Below, one piece after another: positions 35,970 to 44,924 of a DNA stretch of 45,017 nt. Position numbers and translations under genes: made by a program. Position 1 is the stretch's first letter, and every line of letters starts with the position of its first letter. The stretch is from an uncultured Opitutia bacterium (GTDB lineage Bacteria > Verrucomicrobiota > Verrucomicrobiia > Opitutales > Opitutaceae), in NCBI GenBank assembly GCA_903830425.1, contig CAIKTR010000047.1, forward strand, positions 1-45,017. Direction: 5' to 3'. Below the pieces are notes generated by a model that ran no database searches, was not told the origin of the DNA, and saw only the letters and a list, made by a program, of their open reading frames with translations.

Positions 35970-35976
35970 GGCGATC

Positions 35977-38900
35977 ATGCCCATTTTGTCGCGACGTCCT
36001 TGGATAGAGCGCTCCTCGCTGGTGCTGGCGGGTGCGTTGGTCGTGCTTGGCGCCGGCTGTCTGGCGGGCGGCTGGCTGCACCTTGAGGTCCTGGTGCAGC
36101 CCTGGGACTCGTTCGCGCCGATCACGGTCAACGAGGCGCTGTGCTTTTTCCTGCTGGGCATGGCGCTGCTGGGGCTGGAGCTGAAGTGGTTTCCGCCAGT
36201 CTGGTGTGCCCTGCCGGCCGCGGCGCTGACGGGCCTCACCCTGGGGGAGTATGCGCTGGGCGTGGATTTCCGGATCGATGGGCTGCTGGCCGTCAACTAC
36301 CTGGCGGCGGATGCCCTCCCCGCCGCGCGGATGCCCCAGGTCTCCGCCTACGGCCTGCTGATCACTGCGGTGGCCCTGGTCTGGCGCAGCCTGAGCCGGG
36401 GGGTCCGCACCCAGGCGTTCGCGGGCGGCGTGATCGGCTCCATCGTCGCCGCCCTGGGCAGCGCGACTCTCTTGGGTTATGTCGCCAACGTGCCGGCGGC
36501 CTTCAGTTGGGGCACCGACACCGCCGTCTCGCCGGTCAGCGGCCTGGCCTTGCTCCTGCTCGGGCTCGCCCTGCTCGGACTCGCCTGGCGCGAGGCCCTG
36601 CTGGCCGATGGGGACACCCCGGCTTGGTCGCCCATCCCGGTGGTCACCGCCTGCCTCACCCTCACCTTCATCCTCTGGATGGGATTGCGCGCCCGCGAGC
36701 ACGGCTACATCGGCGCCAAGACCCAGGCGTCGATGGAGGGGTTCGCCACGGCGATCAACTACGAGCTCGACCGGCAGAAATCGCTCACGGAGCGCCTCGC
36801 CACCAACTGGGGTGCGGGCGAGGAAAATGCCACGACCGTCTGGGAGACCGATGCGCATCTGCAGATGGACGAGCTCGGCCAGCACGGCTGTGTGGCGCTG
36901 GACTGGGTCAGCCCCGGCCTGCGCACCACGTGGGTGTACCCGCAGAAGGACAACGAGGGCGCGTCCAATTTCAACCATCGCCAGGACGAGATGCGCCGGA
37001 GCGCCCTGGAGCAGGCCCGGACCGGGAAAACCACGGTCGTCTCCGCCACCACGGACATCGGCGGCCGGGGCAAGGGCTTTGTCATCTACTCGCCGGTGAG
37101 CCGCGCCACCCACCTGGCCGGCTACGTCGCCTCCGAGTATCTCTACCGGCTGTTTTTCGCCGGCATCATCCACGAGCGCAAACTGGCCGAGGAGTACCAC
37201 ATCGTCGTCGCCATCGGCAGCGAGCGGCTCTTTGACTCCGCCGCCGGCGCCCCGAGCCACAACGCCGACCTCACGCTCGACAAGGCCTACCCCATCTTCG
37301 ACCGCCGCATCCGGCTGACCTTCACCCCCGCGGACACCGCGCTCGCCAGCGACCGGCGCCTGCTGCCCGGCCTCGCGCTCCTGTCCGGCCTGGGGATCAC
37401 GCTGCTGCTCGGGCTCAGCGTGCAGCTCTCGCGCCGGGCCCAGATCGGGCAGCGCGCCGCCGAGCTCTCCAACCGCCAGCTCGTGGGCGAGAACGAGGAG
37501 CGCCGCCGCATCGAGGCCCGCCTGAAGGTCTCCGACGAGCGCCTGCGCCTGGCCCTCGACTCGACCCAGATCGGCATCTTCGAGTGGAACGTCGCCGCCG
37601 GCCACGTTTACTACAGCCCCGGCCTCTGGGCCCTGCTCGGCTACGAGCACGCGCGCCTGCCCGCCACCGTCGAGGCCTGGCAGTCGCTCATCCACCCCGA
37701 CGACCTCCCGCTCTACCGCGAGCGCGTCGCCGACCAGCTCGCGGGCCGCGTCACCTTCATCGAGCCCGACTACCGGGTGCGGACCGCCCAGGGCGAATGG
37801 CGCTGGGTGTACACGCGCGCCAAGTCCGTCGTCAGCTCGGCCACCGGCCAGCCCACCCGGATCATCGGCACCGTCCAGGACATCACCGCCCGGCGGGCGG
37901 CGGAACGCGCCCTGCGCGAGAGCCAGGCCGAGACCCGCAAGCTCTCCCTCGTCGCCTCCAAGACCGACAACCCCGTGCTCATCGGCTCCCCCAGCGGCAC
38001 CATCGAGTGGGTCAACGAGAGCTTCTGCCGCGTGATGGGCTACACGCTCGCCGAGGTCATCGGCCGGAATCCGGCGGATTTCATGATCGGCCCGGAGACC
38101 ACGCCGCACAGCGTGCTGCGGATCCGCGCCGCCATGGCCCGCGGCCGGGCCCTGAGCACCGACGTCGTCAACTACTCCAAGTCCGGCCGCAAGTACCACC
38201 TGCACCTGGAGATCCAGCCCGTGCGCAACGAGGCCGGGCAGCTGGTGAACTTCATCGCCATCGAGACCGACATCACCGCCCGGGTCGAGACCGAGACCCA
38301 GCTCCGCCGCACCAAGGCCGAGGCTGACGCCGCCTCCCGCGCCAAGAGCGAGTTCCTCGCCTCGATGTCCCACGAGATCCGCACCCCGATGAACGGCGTC
38401 ATCGGCATGACCAGCCTGCTGGTGGAGTCCCCGCTCAACGCCGAGCAGCGCGACTTCGTCAACACCATCCGCGTCTCCAGCGAGGCCCTCCTCACCATCA
38501 TCAACGACATCCTCGACTTCTCGAAGATCGAGTCCGGCAAGATGGAGCTCGAGCAGCTGCCGCTCGACCTCATCAGCTGCCTGGAGGAGGCCCTCGACCT
38601 GTTCGCCTACCCGGCCGCGGCGAAGCAGCTCGAGCTGGTCTATCACTGCGAGCCCGGGGTGCCGGCGTGGATCCTCGGCGACGCCGCGCGGCTGCGCCAG
38701 ATTTTCGTCAACCTGGTCAACAATGCCGTGAAGTTCACGCCGAGCGGCAGCGTCTCGGTCGAGGCCCGGGCCGTGCCGCCGCCCGCGGGAGTGAAGCGGC
38801 TGGTCCTGGAGTTCACCATCCGGGACACCGGCATCGGCATTCCGGCCGACCGGCAGGACCGGCTCTTCAAGGCCTTCAGCCAGATCGACTCCTCCACCAC

Positions 38901-39903
38901 CCGGAAATTCGGCGGCACCGGCCTCGGCCTCGTCATCTCGCGGAGCCTGGCCGCCCTCATGGGCGGCACCATCCGGGTGGAGAGCGCCGTCGGCCGAGGC
39001 AGCGCGTTCATCTTCACCATCCAGACCGACGCCGTCGCGCTGCCCGCGGAGGGGGCGGCGCTGGTCCTGCCCGACCGCCTGCGCGGCGGGCCGGTGCTCT
39101 GCATCGAGGACCACCCCGTGACCCAGCGGCGCCTGCGCACCCTGCTCGAGTCGCTCGGCGCGACGTGTGTGTTTGCCCCCGACCTGCCGGCGGCGGCGAC
39201 GCTGGTCGCCGCGCTCCCGCGACCGCCGGTGCTGGTCGTGCTGGACGGCGGCGAGGCGACGGGCGTCTCGCCGCTGGGCCCGCTGGAGCCCCTCCCGGTT
39301 CCCCTGCTCCTGATGCTGCCGTTCGGTCAGACTCCGCCCGCCGGGCGACCCGGGACCCTGCCTTCCATCGTGGTCTACAAGCCGCTCAAGACCAGCACGC
39401 TCCGGCAGGCGCTCGTCGCGTTGGGCAGCCCCGCCGGGCAGCCCGCCACCGCGCCCGGCTTCGCCCCTTCACCCGAGCTGCTGCTCGCGCAGGAATATCC
39501 GCTCAATGTGCTGCTGGCGGAGGACAACACCGTGAACCAGAAGGTGGCCCTGCGGTTCCTGACCCGCCTCGGCTACCAGGCCGTGGCCGTCGGCAACGGC
39601 CTGGAGGTCCTCGCGGCGTTCCAGACCCGGCGCTACGATGTCGTGCTGATGGACCTGCAGATGCCCGAGATGGACGGCCTTGAGGCCACCCGCCAGCTCC
39701 GCCGCCGGCTGCCGCCGGACCAGCAGCCCAAGATCATCGCCCTCACTGCGAACGCCATGGAAGGCGACCGCGAGCTCTGTCTGGCCGCCGGCATGGACGA
39801 CTATATCAGCAAGCCGGTGAAGCTGGGTGAAATTTCCCGCGCGATCCGCCGCCTCTTCGCCAAGCCGATCGTCAACTCCGCCGGCGAGCGCCCGACCGGC
39901 TAG
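35977..39903 (+). CDS. Hybrid sensor histidine kinase / response regulator with CHASE and PAS domains
   Basis: A 1308-residue membrane sensor. It has about seven N-terminal transmembrane helices (12-235), an extracytoplasmic CHASE-like domain (about 245-450: GFATAINYELDRQKSLTERL, LDWVSPGLRTTWVYP) and a further helix near 465-485. PAS domains lie at about 520-640 and 655-770. HisKA has the phospho-His799 (SMSHEIRTPMNGVIG), and HATPase_c spans about 895-1020. A first receiver-like domain at 1038-1150 keeps Asp1090 but is otherwise degenerate. A canonical receiver at 1175-1295 carries Asp1226 (VLMDLQMPEMDGLEA) and Lys in SKPVK. No output DNA-binding domain is present, so the phosphate likely passes to a separate partner. 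The signal is unknown. The promoter holds an inverted repeat. Confidence 0.95.
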   Translation: MPILSRRPWIERSSLVLAGALVVLGAGCLAGGWLHLEVLVQPWDSFAPITVNEALCFFLLGMALLGLELKWFPPVWCALPAAALTGLTLGEYALGVDFRIDGLLAVNYLAADALPAARMPQVSAYGLLITAVALVWRSLSRGVRTQAFAGGVIGSIVAALGSATLLGYVANVPAAFSWGTDTAVSPVSGLALLLLGLALLGLAWREALLADGDTPAWSPIPVVTACLTLTFILWMGLRAREHGYIGAKTQASMEGFATAINYELDRQKSLTERLATNWGAGEENATTVWETDAHLQMDELGQHGCVALDWVSPGLRTTWVYPQKDNEGASNFNHRQDEMRRSALEQARTGKTTVVSATTDIGGRGKGFVIYSPVSRATHLAGYVASEYLYRLFFAGIIHERKLAEEYHIVVAIGSERLFDSAAGAPSHNADLTLDKAYPIFDRRIRLTFTPADTALASDRRLLPGLALLSGLGITLLLGLSVQLSRRAQIGQRAAELSNRQLVGENEERRRIEARLKVSDERLRLALDSTQIGIFEWNVAAGHVYYSPGLWALLGYEHARLPATVEAWQSLIHPDDLPLYRERVADQLAGRVTFIEPDYRVRTAQGEWRWVYTRAKSVVSSATGQPTRIIGTVQDITARRAAERALRESQAETRKLSLVASKTDNPVLIGSPSGTIEWVNESFCRVMGYTLAEVIGRNPADFMIGPETTPHSVLRIRAAMARGRALSTDVVNYSKSGRKYHLHLEIQPVRNEAGQLVNFIAIETDITARVETETQLRRTKAEADAASRAKSEFLASMSHEIRTPMNGVIGMTSLLVESPLNAEQRDFVNTIRVSSEALLTIINDILDFSKIESGKMELEQLPLDLISCLEEALDLFAYPAAAKQLELVYHCEPGVPAWILGDAARLRQIFVNLVNNAVKFTPSGSVSVEARAVPPPAGVKRLVLEFTIRDTGIGIPADRQDRLFKAFSQIDSSTTRKFGGTGLGLVISRSLAALMGGTIRVESAVGRGSAFIFTIQTDAVALPAEGAALVLPDRLRGGPVLCIEDHPVTQRRLRTLLESLGATCVFAPDLPAAATLVAALPRPPVLVVLDGGEATGVSPLGPLEPLPVPLLLMLPFGQTPPAGRPGTLPSIVVYKPLKTSTLRQALVALGSPAGQPATAPGFAPSPELLLAQEYPLNVLLAEDNTVNQKVALRFLTRLGYQAVAVGNGLEVLAAFQTRRYDVVLMDLQMPEMDGLEATRQLRRRLPPDQQPKIIALTANAMEGDRELCLAAGMDDYISKPVKLGEISRAIRRLFAKPIVNSAGERPTG

Positions 39904-39913
39904 CGGGGCGGGC

Positions 39914-41158
39914 TCAGGACCCGATCCGGGAGGAGAGTTCCGCCCGTTCCCGCGCCCGGGCCGGGTCTCCGGCGAGGTTTTCCCTTTCCAGCGGATCCCG
40001 CTCCAGGTCGAAAAACAGCCAGGGCGACCCGTCGGCATTGAGCACAAGTTTGCGCGTCGGCGTGCGCAACCCGCGCCAGACCCGGTCGCACTGGTGCGGC
40101 AGCGCCACCACCGACGGCATCGAAATCCGGGCCTCGGTCGGGCGCGCGGTCTCCGCCCGGTCCGTCCCCTCCCCTCCGGCCCACGCCCGCGTCATCCCCG
40201 CCAGCCCCGCCAGCGACACCGCCGCCGCGTCCCGGCGCGCCGCCACGCCCGGCCGGCGCACCAGCAGCGGCACCCGCACGCTGTCCTCATGCGGCCAACC
40301 CTTCCGAAACAGCCCATGCGCCCCATGCATGTCGCCATGCACGCTGGTGAAAACCACGATCGTGTCCGGGGCCGCACCCTCCGGAGACGCCACCGCCGCC
40401 AGCAGCCGCCCGATGGCCCGGTCCGTCGCCTCGAGATGGGCGTAATAGCCCGCGAGCTCCTGGCGGGCCCGCGCCTCCGCCGCGCCGCCGCGCGGCACGT
40501 TGGCCGCGAGCACCAGCGCCCCCGGCTCCCGCCGCGGCACCCCGGCCGCCGGCGCGTCGTAGGGCGGATGCGGCGCCTCCAGGCTCACCACGCCGAACCA
40601 GCTCGACGGCGGGCGCTGGGCGGCGGCCGCCACCCACGCCGCGGCGCGGTCGCACAGCACGTCACTCTGGTAGCCGGGCAGCTGGACCGGGGCCGGTAGC
40701 CGGGTGCCGTGCAGCCAGGGGTCGTTGAGCAGGAAGCCGCTCTCAAATCCTTCCCACAGCCCGAAGCCGCCGCGGCCCGCGGGCGGCACCACCGTGGTCG
40801 CATGCGCCGCCCCCACCAGCGGCGCCGCCGGATCGCGCCGGCCAAGGTGCCACTTGCCGAAATAGGCCGTGGCGTATCCCCGGTCGTTCAAGTCGTGCGC
40901 GAGGGTGCGCGCCGTGTCCGGCAGCGGGTCGAAATAATCCCGCACCCCGTTCTCCGGCGACGGCACCCCGGTCAGCAGCGCCGCGCGGGCAAACGGGCCG
41001 AACGGATGCGGCGTCACCGCCTGCGTGTAGTCCACGCTCTGCGCCGCCAGCGCGTCGAGGCAGGGCGTGCGTGCGTTCGGGTCGCTGGCATAGCCGGTGG
41101 CCGACGCCCGCCACTGCGTCGTCACGATCCAGAGGATGTTCGGCGGGCGGGCGCTCAT
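39914..41158 (-). CDS. Sulfatase-fold protein lacking catalytic residues
   Basis: A 414-residue alkaline-phosphatase/sulfatase superfamily protein. The overall order is retained: RPPNILWIVTTQ (5-15), TARTLAHDLNDRGYATAYFGKWHLG (motif GKWHLG at 101-106), and FTSVHGDMHGAHGLFRKG (270-287). However, the metal Asp pair at TDD is TTQ. The formylglycine site C/S-x-P-x-R reads GPFAR (residues 54-58, no Cys or Ser). The second metal Asp in TSDHG is Val273. No signal peptide is present, unlike most secreted sulfatases. It is most likely inactive as a sulfatase and may bind a ligand or act as a different hydrolase. It converges with the kinase gene, with 10 bases between stop codons. Confidence 0.85.
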   Translation of the reverse strand: MSARPPNILWIVTTQWRASATGYASDPNARTPCLDALAAQSVDYTQAVTPHPFGPFARAALLTGVPSPENGVRDYFDPLPDTARTLAHDLNDRGYATAYFGKWHLGRRDPAAPLVGAAHATTVVPPAGRGGFGLWEGFESGFLLNDPWLHGTRLPAPVQLPGYQSDVLCDRAAAWVAAAAQRPPSSWFGVVSLEAPHPPYDAPAAGVPRREPGALVLAANVPRGGAAEARARQELAGYYAHLEATDRAIGRLLAAVASPEGAAPDTIVVFTSVHGDMHGAHGLFRKGWPHEDSVRVPLLVRRPGVAARRDAAAVSLAGLAGMTRAWAGGEGTDRAETARPTEARISMPSVVALPHQCDRVWRGLRTPTRKLVLNADGSPWLFFDLERDPLERENLAGDPARARERAELSSRIGS

Positions 41159-41243
41159 GGGTCGGAGGGACGTACCCTCCGGGCCCCTGGGCCCCATGAC
41201 AACCCCAGACCGTGCAGGCGGCGGTGGACGCGTCCCGCCGGCC

Positions 41244-42635
41244 TCACTGCAGTTTCAGCGGCAGCGCCAGTTTCCGGGCGGCCAGTGCGTCGAGCAGGGC
41301 GCCGGGGTGCTGGCGTCCGACCTGGTCGCCCAGGCGGATCGCCTGCTGGGGCAGGAAGTTGTTCACGACGGCGCAATAGTCGCTGTTGACCATGATGCCG
41401 AGCAGCTCGCCCGTCTTGCTGAGCACGAGGTCGCCGCGCGAGGGCGCGAAGTCGCCAAAGATCCGCTTGAAGAGCCGGTTGTCCACCTGCACGTAGCCGG
41501 GCTGCGAAGCCTCGAGCTTGAAGCCGACCTCGCCGTAGCCCTGGCCCCCGCCGCTCACCAGCACCGCCTCGGTGAACTTGAACGGCTCAAGGGCGGTGGG
41601 AAACACGCGCACGCCGAGCGCGACCGCCTGGGCGGGGTCCACCGGGAGCACCACCACGCGGGGATCCAGCGACAGGAACTGCAGGAGCCCGGCCGGGGTC
41701 GGCCGGCCGGTTCCGTGGGAAAATTCCACGTCCATCCGGTCCCAATCCGAGCGGTTCTCGCCGAGCGTAAACGGCGTGTCCTCCAGGTGCAGCAGCGCGT
41801 AGATCTTGGCGCCGTCCGTGACCAGCACCGTCGCGGCGCTCCGCTCCCGCGTGACCGGGCCCAGCAGGCCGGGCCGCACCGCGGTGAACTTGGCGGTGAC
41901 CCGGTTGGCGAGGAAATCGTTGAAGATCACGTTGGCGTTGATCGGGCGGTTGTCCCGCAGCTCCTTCGTGAGCTCGCCGGACTTCACCGCCAGCTGGCCG
42001 ACGCCCTGGGCGAGCTGCGTGGCGGTCTCCTGCACCTTGATCCGGTCCTGGCGCTCGGCCTCGACCTGGGTCTTCAGGGTGTCCGCGGTTTCCCGCAGCA
42101 GGCGCTTCTCCTGCTCGGCCACCTTCACGGCGACCGTCAGCCCCTCGATCCGCTGGCGCGCCTCGGCCTGCTGCTGCGTCAGGGCGGCGAGCGCCTGCTG
42201 CTGGCGCTCGCCCTCCGTGCGCTTGTCCTCCAGCTCGCGCCGGAGGCGGGCGAGCTGCTCCTGCGTGAGGGTCGCATCCTGCGCGGCGGCGGCGACCCGC
42301 TGGCCCAGCGCGGCCGCGGTGCGCTGCGTGGCGGTGAGCGTGGCCGCGAGCTTCTCCCCGTCGGCCTGCAGCTGCGCCAGGTGCTGCTCGCGCTGGGCGA
42401 GCGTGGTCGCCGTGGTGGACAGCTGCCGGGACAGCGACTCGCGGGTGGCGCGTTCATCCGCCAGCGAGAGCTGCATCAGGGCGACGAGGTCCTGGTCCTT
42501 GGTGGCGGCCGGGACGGCGAGCCCGGGCACGGGGGCCGGCTTCGCCCGCGCCGGCTCCGCCTTCTCCCACCGCGTCAGCGCGAGCAGGTTGAGGAGGAGA
42601 AAGTCGCAGAGGATGAGCAGCAGGGTCTTGTTCAT
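41244..42635 (-). CDS. Membrane-anchored coiled-coil protein with trypsin-like domain
   Basis: A 463-residue protein. It has an N-terminal hydrophobic anchor (3-20), a long coiled coil (about 50-225, rich in Gln/Glu/Arg/Ala) and a C-terminal beta-rich domain. The C-terminal part recalls chymotrypsin-fold proteases of the HtrA type: ATVLVTDGAKIYALLHL (268-284, with His283 at the NNHV position), DPRVVVLPVD (324-333), and APSRGDLVLSKTGELLGI (397-414) with Ser399 where GNSGGPLV is usual. The glycines around Ser are changed, so protease activity is doubtful. I do not recognise the whole protein. Its ATG overlaps the stop of the upstream membrane protein by 4 bases, which indicates tight translational coupling. 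Confidence 0.75.
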   Translation of the reverse strand: MNKTLLLILCDFLLLNLLALTRWEKAEPARAKPAPVPGLAVPAATKDQDLVALMQLSLADERATRESLSRQLSTTATTLAQREQHLAQLQADGEKLAATLTATQRTAAALGQRVAAAAQDATLTQEQLARLRRELEDKRTEGERQQQALAALTQQQAEARQRIEGLTVAVKVAEQEKRLLRETADTLKTQVEAERQDRIKVQETATQLAQGVGQLAVKSGELTKELRDNRPINANVIFNDFLANRVTAKFTAVRPGLLGPVTRERSAATVLVTDGAKIYALLHLEDTPFTLGENRSDWDRMDVEFSHGTGRPTPAGLLQFLSLDPRVVVLPVDPAQAVALGVRVFPTALEPFKFTEAVLVSGGGQGYGEVGFKLEASQPGYVQVDNRLFKRIFGDFAPSRGDLVLSKTGELLGIMVNSDYCAVVNNFLPQQAIRLGDQVGRQHPGALLDALAARKLALPLKLQ

Positions 42636-44293
42636 GGGGTGGCCGGTCCGCCGGTCTGGGCCTGGCCCTCGAGGATGAGCTGGCGCTTGTAGGGCCGCAC
42701 GTGGCGGATCTTCACGAGCGCGACGCAGGTGATGCCAAAGAGGTTGGAGGAGTACGCGGCCAGCAGGTTGGGCTCGATGACCCCGAGCACCTGCAGCACC
42801 AGGGCGGTGGCCGTGCCGCCGATGCCGACGTAGAGGCCGCCGTCGAACAGGTTCTCCTCATTTTCCATGAGGCGGAGCTTCACGAGCGGCGGGAGCGAGG
42901 TGCGCGCCACCTCGCGGATTTTCAGGAGGCAGGTGAAGTACATGGCAATTTGCAGTGCGGCAAAAAAGCCAATGGAGATGAGGGTGGAGGCATCCATGGT
43001 GGGCGTGGGTTGGGCGGGGGCGGAGGTGGGCGAGGCAGTGGAAAGGAGGGCGGGCAGGACCAGCCGGAGGCGGAACTCCGAGAGCGGCGCGGCCTTCAGC
43101 AGGAAGGGCTCGGTGGCGACGATGAAGAGGGAGGCCAGGAGCAGGGCCAGCAGGCCGCTTTTCACCGGGAGGAGCCCCGGGGTCGAGGACGCGACCGGCG
43201 AGACGATCCAGCGGTCCAGGCCGCGAAAGACGAGGAAGGCGGCGAGGAGGTAGCCGAGGTACTTGAGCACGATCATCACCCGGGGATGCAGGATCACCAG
43301 CGAGGCCGCCACGCCGAGACCCGCGCCCGCCCCGTGGTTCACCGGCACCTGCCAGAGCAGCAGCTGACTCACCGCCCCCTGCCCGTTCGCCAGGGCGAGG
43401 CGCAGGTCCGCGAGCCCGGGCTTGCCGTACTTGATCAGGTAGGTCGCCACCCGGTCGGCCGAGCCCGAGAAAAGCGCCGCCGCGTAGATCACGGGCAACT
43501 CGCCGGGCGCGACGCGGGCGAGGTGGGCGTATTCGCCGACCGTCTTCGGGCTCTCGGTGCGCCGGAGCAGTTCGCCGAGCTGCGCCCAGTCCAGCCGCTT
43601 CCCGAGCGAGAGCAGATCGCTGTAGACCGGCTCCAGCTCCCCCAGCTCCTTTTGCGCCAGGGCCGTCTCGGCGAGCGTGCGCAGTTCCCGCTGGAGAGGC
43701 GGGGCCAGATGCTCGCCCTGATAAAGCAGCGCGGTGAGGAGGATGACCGCCTCGAGCGGCTGCCCGCCGGGCCGGGTCGCCGGCACGAAGCGCCCGGTCG
43801 CGGACAGCTCGCGGGTGCGGAGGAGCGCCTGGACCCCCAGCGAGCGGGAGGTGCCGAGGTAGGCCCGGAGGGTTTCCCGGGCGTGTTCGGCGATGAAGAA
43901 CGTCAGCACCGGCGTGCTCGCGGAGCGGCCCCGGTTCTCGCGGAGGCTGAAGAGCGGGTCGAGGAACGGATCCCAGGCGCCCCACGCGACCATTTCCGGC
44001 GTGTGCGCCGACAAGTCGGCGAGCGCCGTGGCCAACGCGGGTGCGCCCGGGTCGGCGACGGCCCGGGTGGCGTCCAGGACCAGGGTCGCGGGGCCGATCT
44101 TTTCCGACTCAACGAGCTGGCGGCCAAAATGAGCGAGCGAGGGCGTGCCCGCGCCGGCCTCGCGCAAGAGGGCCGGGCTGATGGACTTGAGATTGGCCGG
44201 GAGGGACCACGCCGCGAGCGCCACGACCAAGCCGGCCACCACGAGCAGGGTCGTGGTGTACGGAATTTTGGCGGCTGGGGCCGGATCGTTCAT
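42632..44293 (-). CDS. Multi-span membrane protein of unknown function
   Basis: A 553-residue protein. One N-terminal membrane helix (about 12-29) is followed by a long, probably periplasmic helical region (30-310). Membrane helices come later (about 335-356, 374-394, 428-450, 478-498 and 502-522), followed by a basic cytoplasmic tail (KIRHVRPYKRQLILEG). I do not recognise the family. The soluble part is rich in Leu/Ala helices and could form repeats (LGELEPVYSDLLSLG, LADLRLALANGQGA). It is the first gene of a two-gene operon with the coiled-coil protein (stop and start share 4 bases, ATGA). It is divergent from def, with a probable promoter at 44304-44330. Confidence 0.7.
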   Translation of the reverse strand: MNDPAPAAKIPYTTTLLVVAGLVVALAAWSLPANLKSISPALLREAGAGTPSLAHFGRQLVESEKIGPATLVLDATRAVADPGAPALATALADLSAHTPEMVAWGAWDPFLDPLFSLRENRGRSASTPVLTFFIAEHARETLRAYLGTSRSLGVQALLRTRELSATGRFVPATRPGGQPLEAVILLTALLYQGEHLAPPLQRELRTLAETALAQKELGELEPVYSDLLSLGKRLDWAQLGELLRRTESPKTVGEYAHLARVAPGELPVIYAAALFSGSADRVATYLIKYGKPGLADLRLALANGQGAVSQLLLWQVPVNHGAGAGLGVAASLVILHPRVMIVLKYLGYLLAAFLVFRGLDRWIVSPVASSTPGLLPVKSGLLALLLASLFIVATEPFLLKAAPLSEFRLRLVLPALLSTASPTSAPAQPTPTMDASTLISIGFFAALQIAMYFTCLLKIREVARTSLPPLVKLRLMENEENLFDGGLYVGIGGTATALVLQVLGVIEPNLLAAYSSNLFGITCVALVKIRHVRPYKRQLILEGQAQTGGPATP

Positions 44294-44303
44294 GAAGCAG
44301 GAG

Positions 44304-44330
44304 TATTTATTTGCGGGCCGCAGATAGCAA
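44304..44330 (-). promoter_or_regulatory. Putative promoter of the two-gene membrane operon
   Basis: On the minus strand TTGCTA (44330-44325), 15 bases, then TAAATA (44309-44304). The -10-like box ends 10 bases before the start codon, so the transcript would be almost leaderless. The pattern is the same as upstream of the tolB-like gene. Confidence 0.35.
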
Positions 44331-44354
44331 ACCCACCCTCGCGTCCATCGACCG

Positions 44355-44924
44355 ATGTCCCTTAGAATTGTTCACTACAACGACCCCGTTTTGCGGAAGA
44401 AAGGCGAAAAAATCGCGGTCTTTGACGACGCCCTCCGCCAACTCGGCGCCGCCATGGTCCAGACGATGCAAGGCGCCGCCGGCATCGGTCTGGCGGCCCA
44501 GCAGGTGGGACGCGCGCTCCAGCTGTGCGTGGTGGACCTGCGGCAGGTCGAGGCCGACTTTGCGTGGGAATTCGACGGCACCCTGCTGCCGCTCGAGCTG
44601 TTCATGCCCCTGACCGTGGTCAACCCGAAGATCAAGGTGGTGCCCGGGACGGATGAGCTCATTTACGAGGAAGGCTGCCTGTCGTTTCCCGAGATTCGGG
44701 CCGATGTCGTCCGCCCCGACGCCGTCGTGGTCAATTTCCAGGACGAACACGGCTCCCCCCACGTCCTGCGCTGCGACGGCGTGCTCTCCCGCTGCCTGCA
44801 GCACGAGGCCGACCATCTGAACGGGGTGCTGTTCATCGATCGCATGGAAAAGAAGGTCCGCGCCACGATCAACGATGCCGTCAAGGCCCTCGCCCAGCAG
44901 ACCCGCGACGCGGCCAAGTCCTGA
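44355..44924 (+). CDS. def: Peptide deformylase
   Basis: A 189-residue metalloenzyme that removes the formyl group from the N-terminal Met of nascent proteins. All three family motifs are present: GIGLAAQQ (43-50), EGCLS (106-110) with Cys108 as metal ligand, and HEADH (150-154) with ligands His150 and His154 and catalytic Glu151. The length and the C-terminal helix are typical. The GxGxAAxQ motif carries Gln at the variable position, which is usually Pro. It is divergent from the two-gene membrane operon (61-base gap) and the cobalamin adenosyltransferase gene follows immediately. Confidence 0.97.
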   Translation: MSLRIVHYNDPVLRKKGEKIAVFDDALRQLGAAMVQTMQGAAGIGLAAQQVGRALQLCVVDLRQVEADFAWEFDGTLLPLELFMPLTVVNPKIKVVPGTDELIYEEGCLSFPEIRADVVRPDAVVVNFQDEHGSPHVLRCDGVLSRCLQHEADHLNGVLFIDRMEKKVRATINDAVKALAQQTRDAAKS

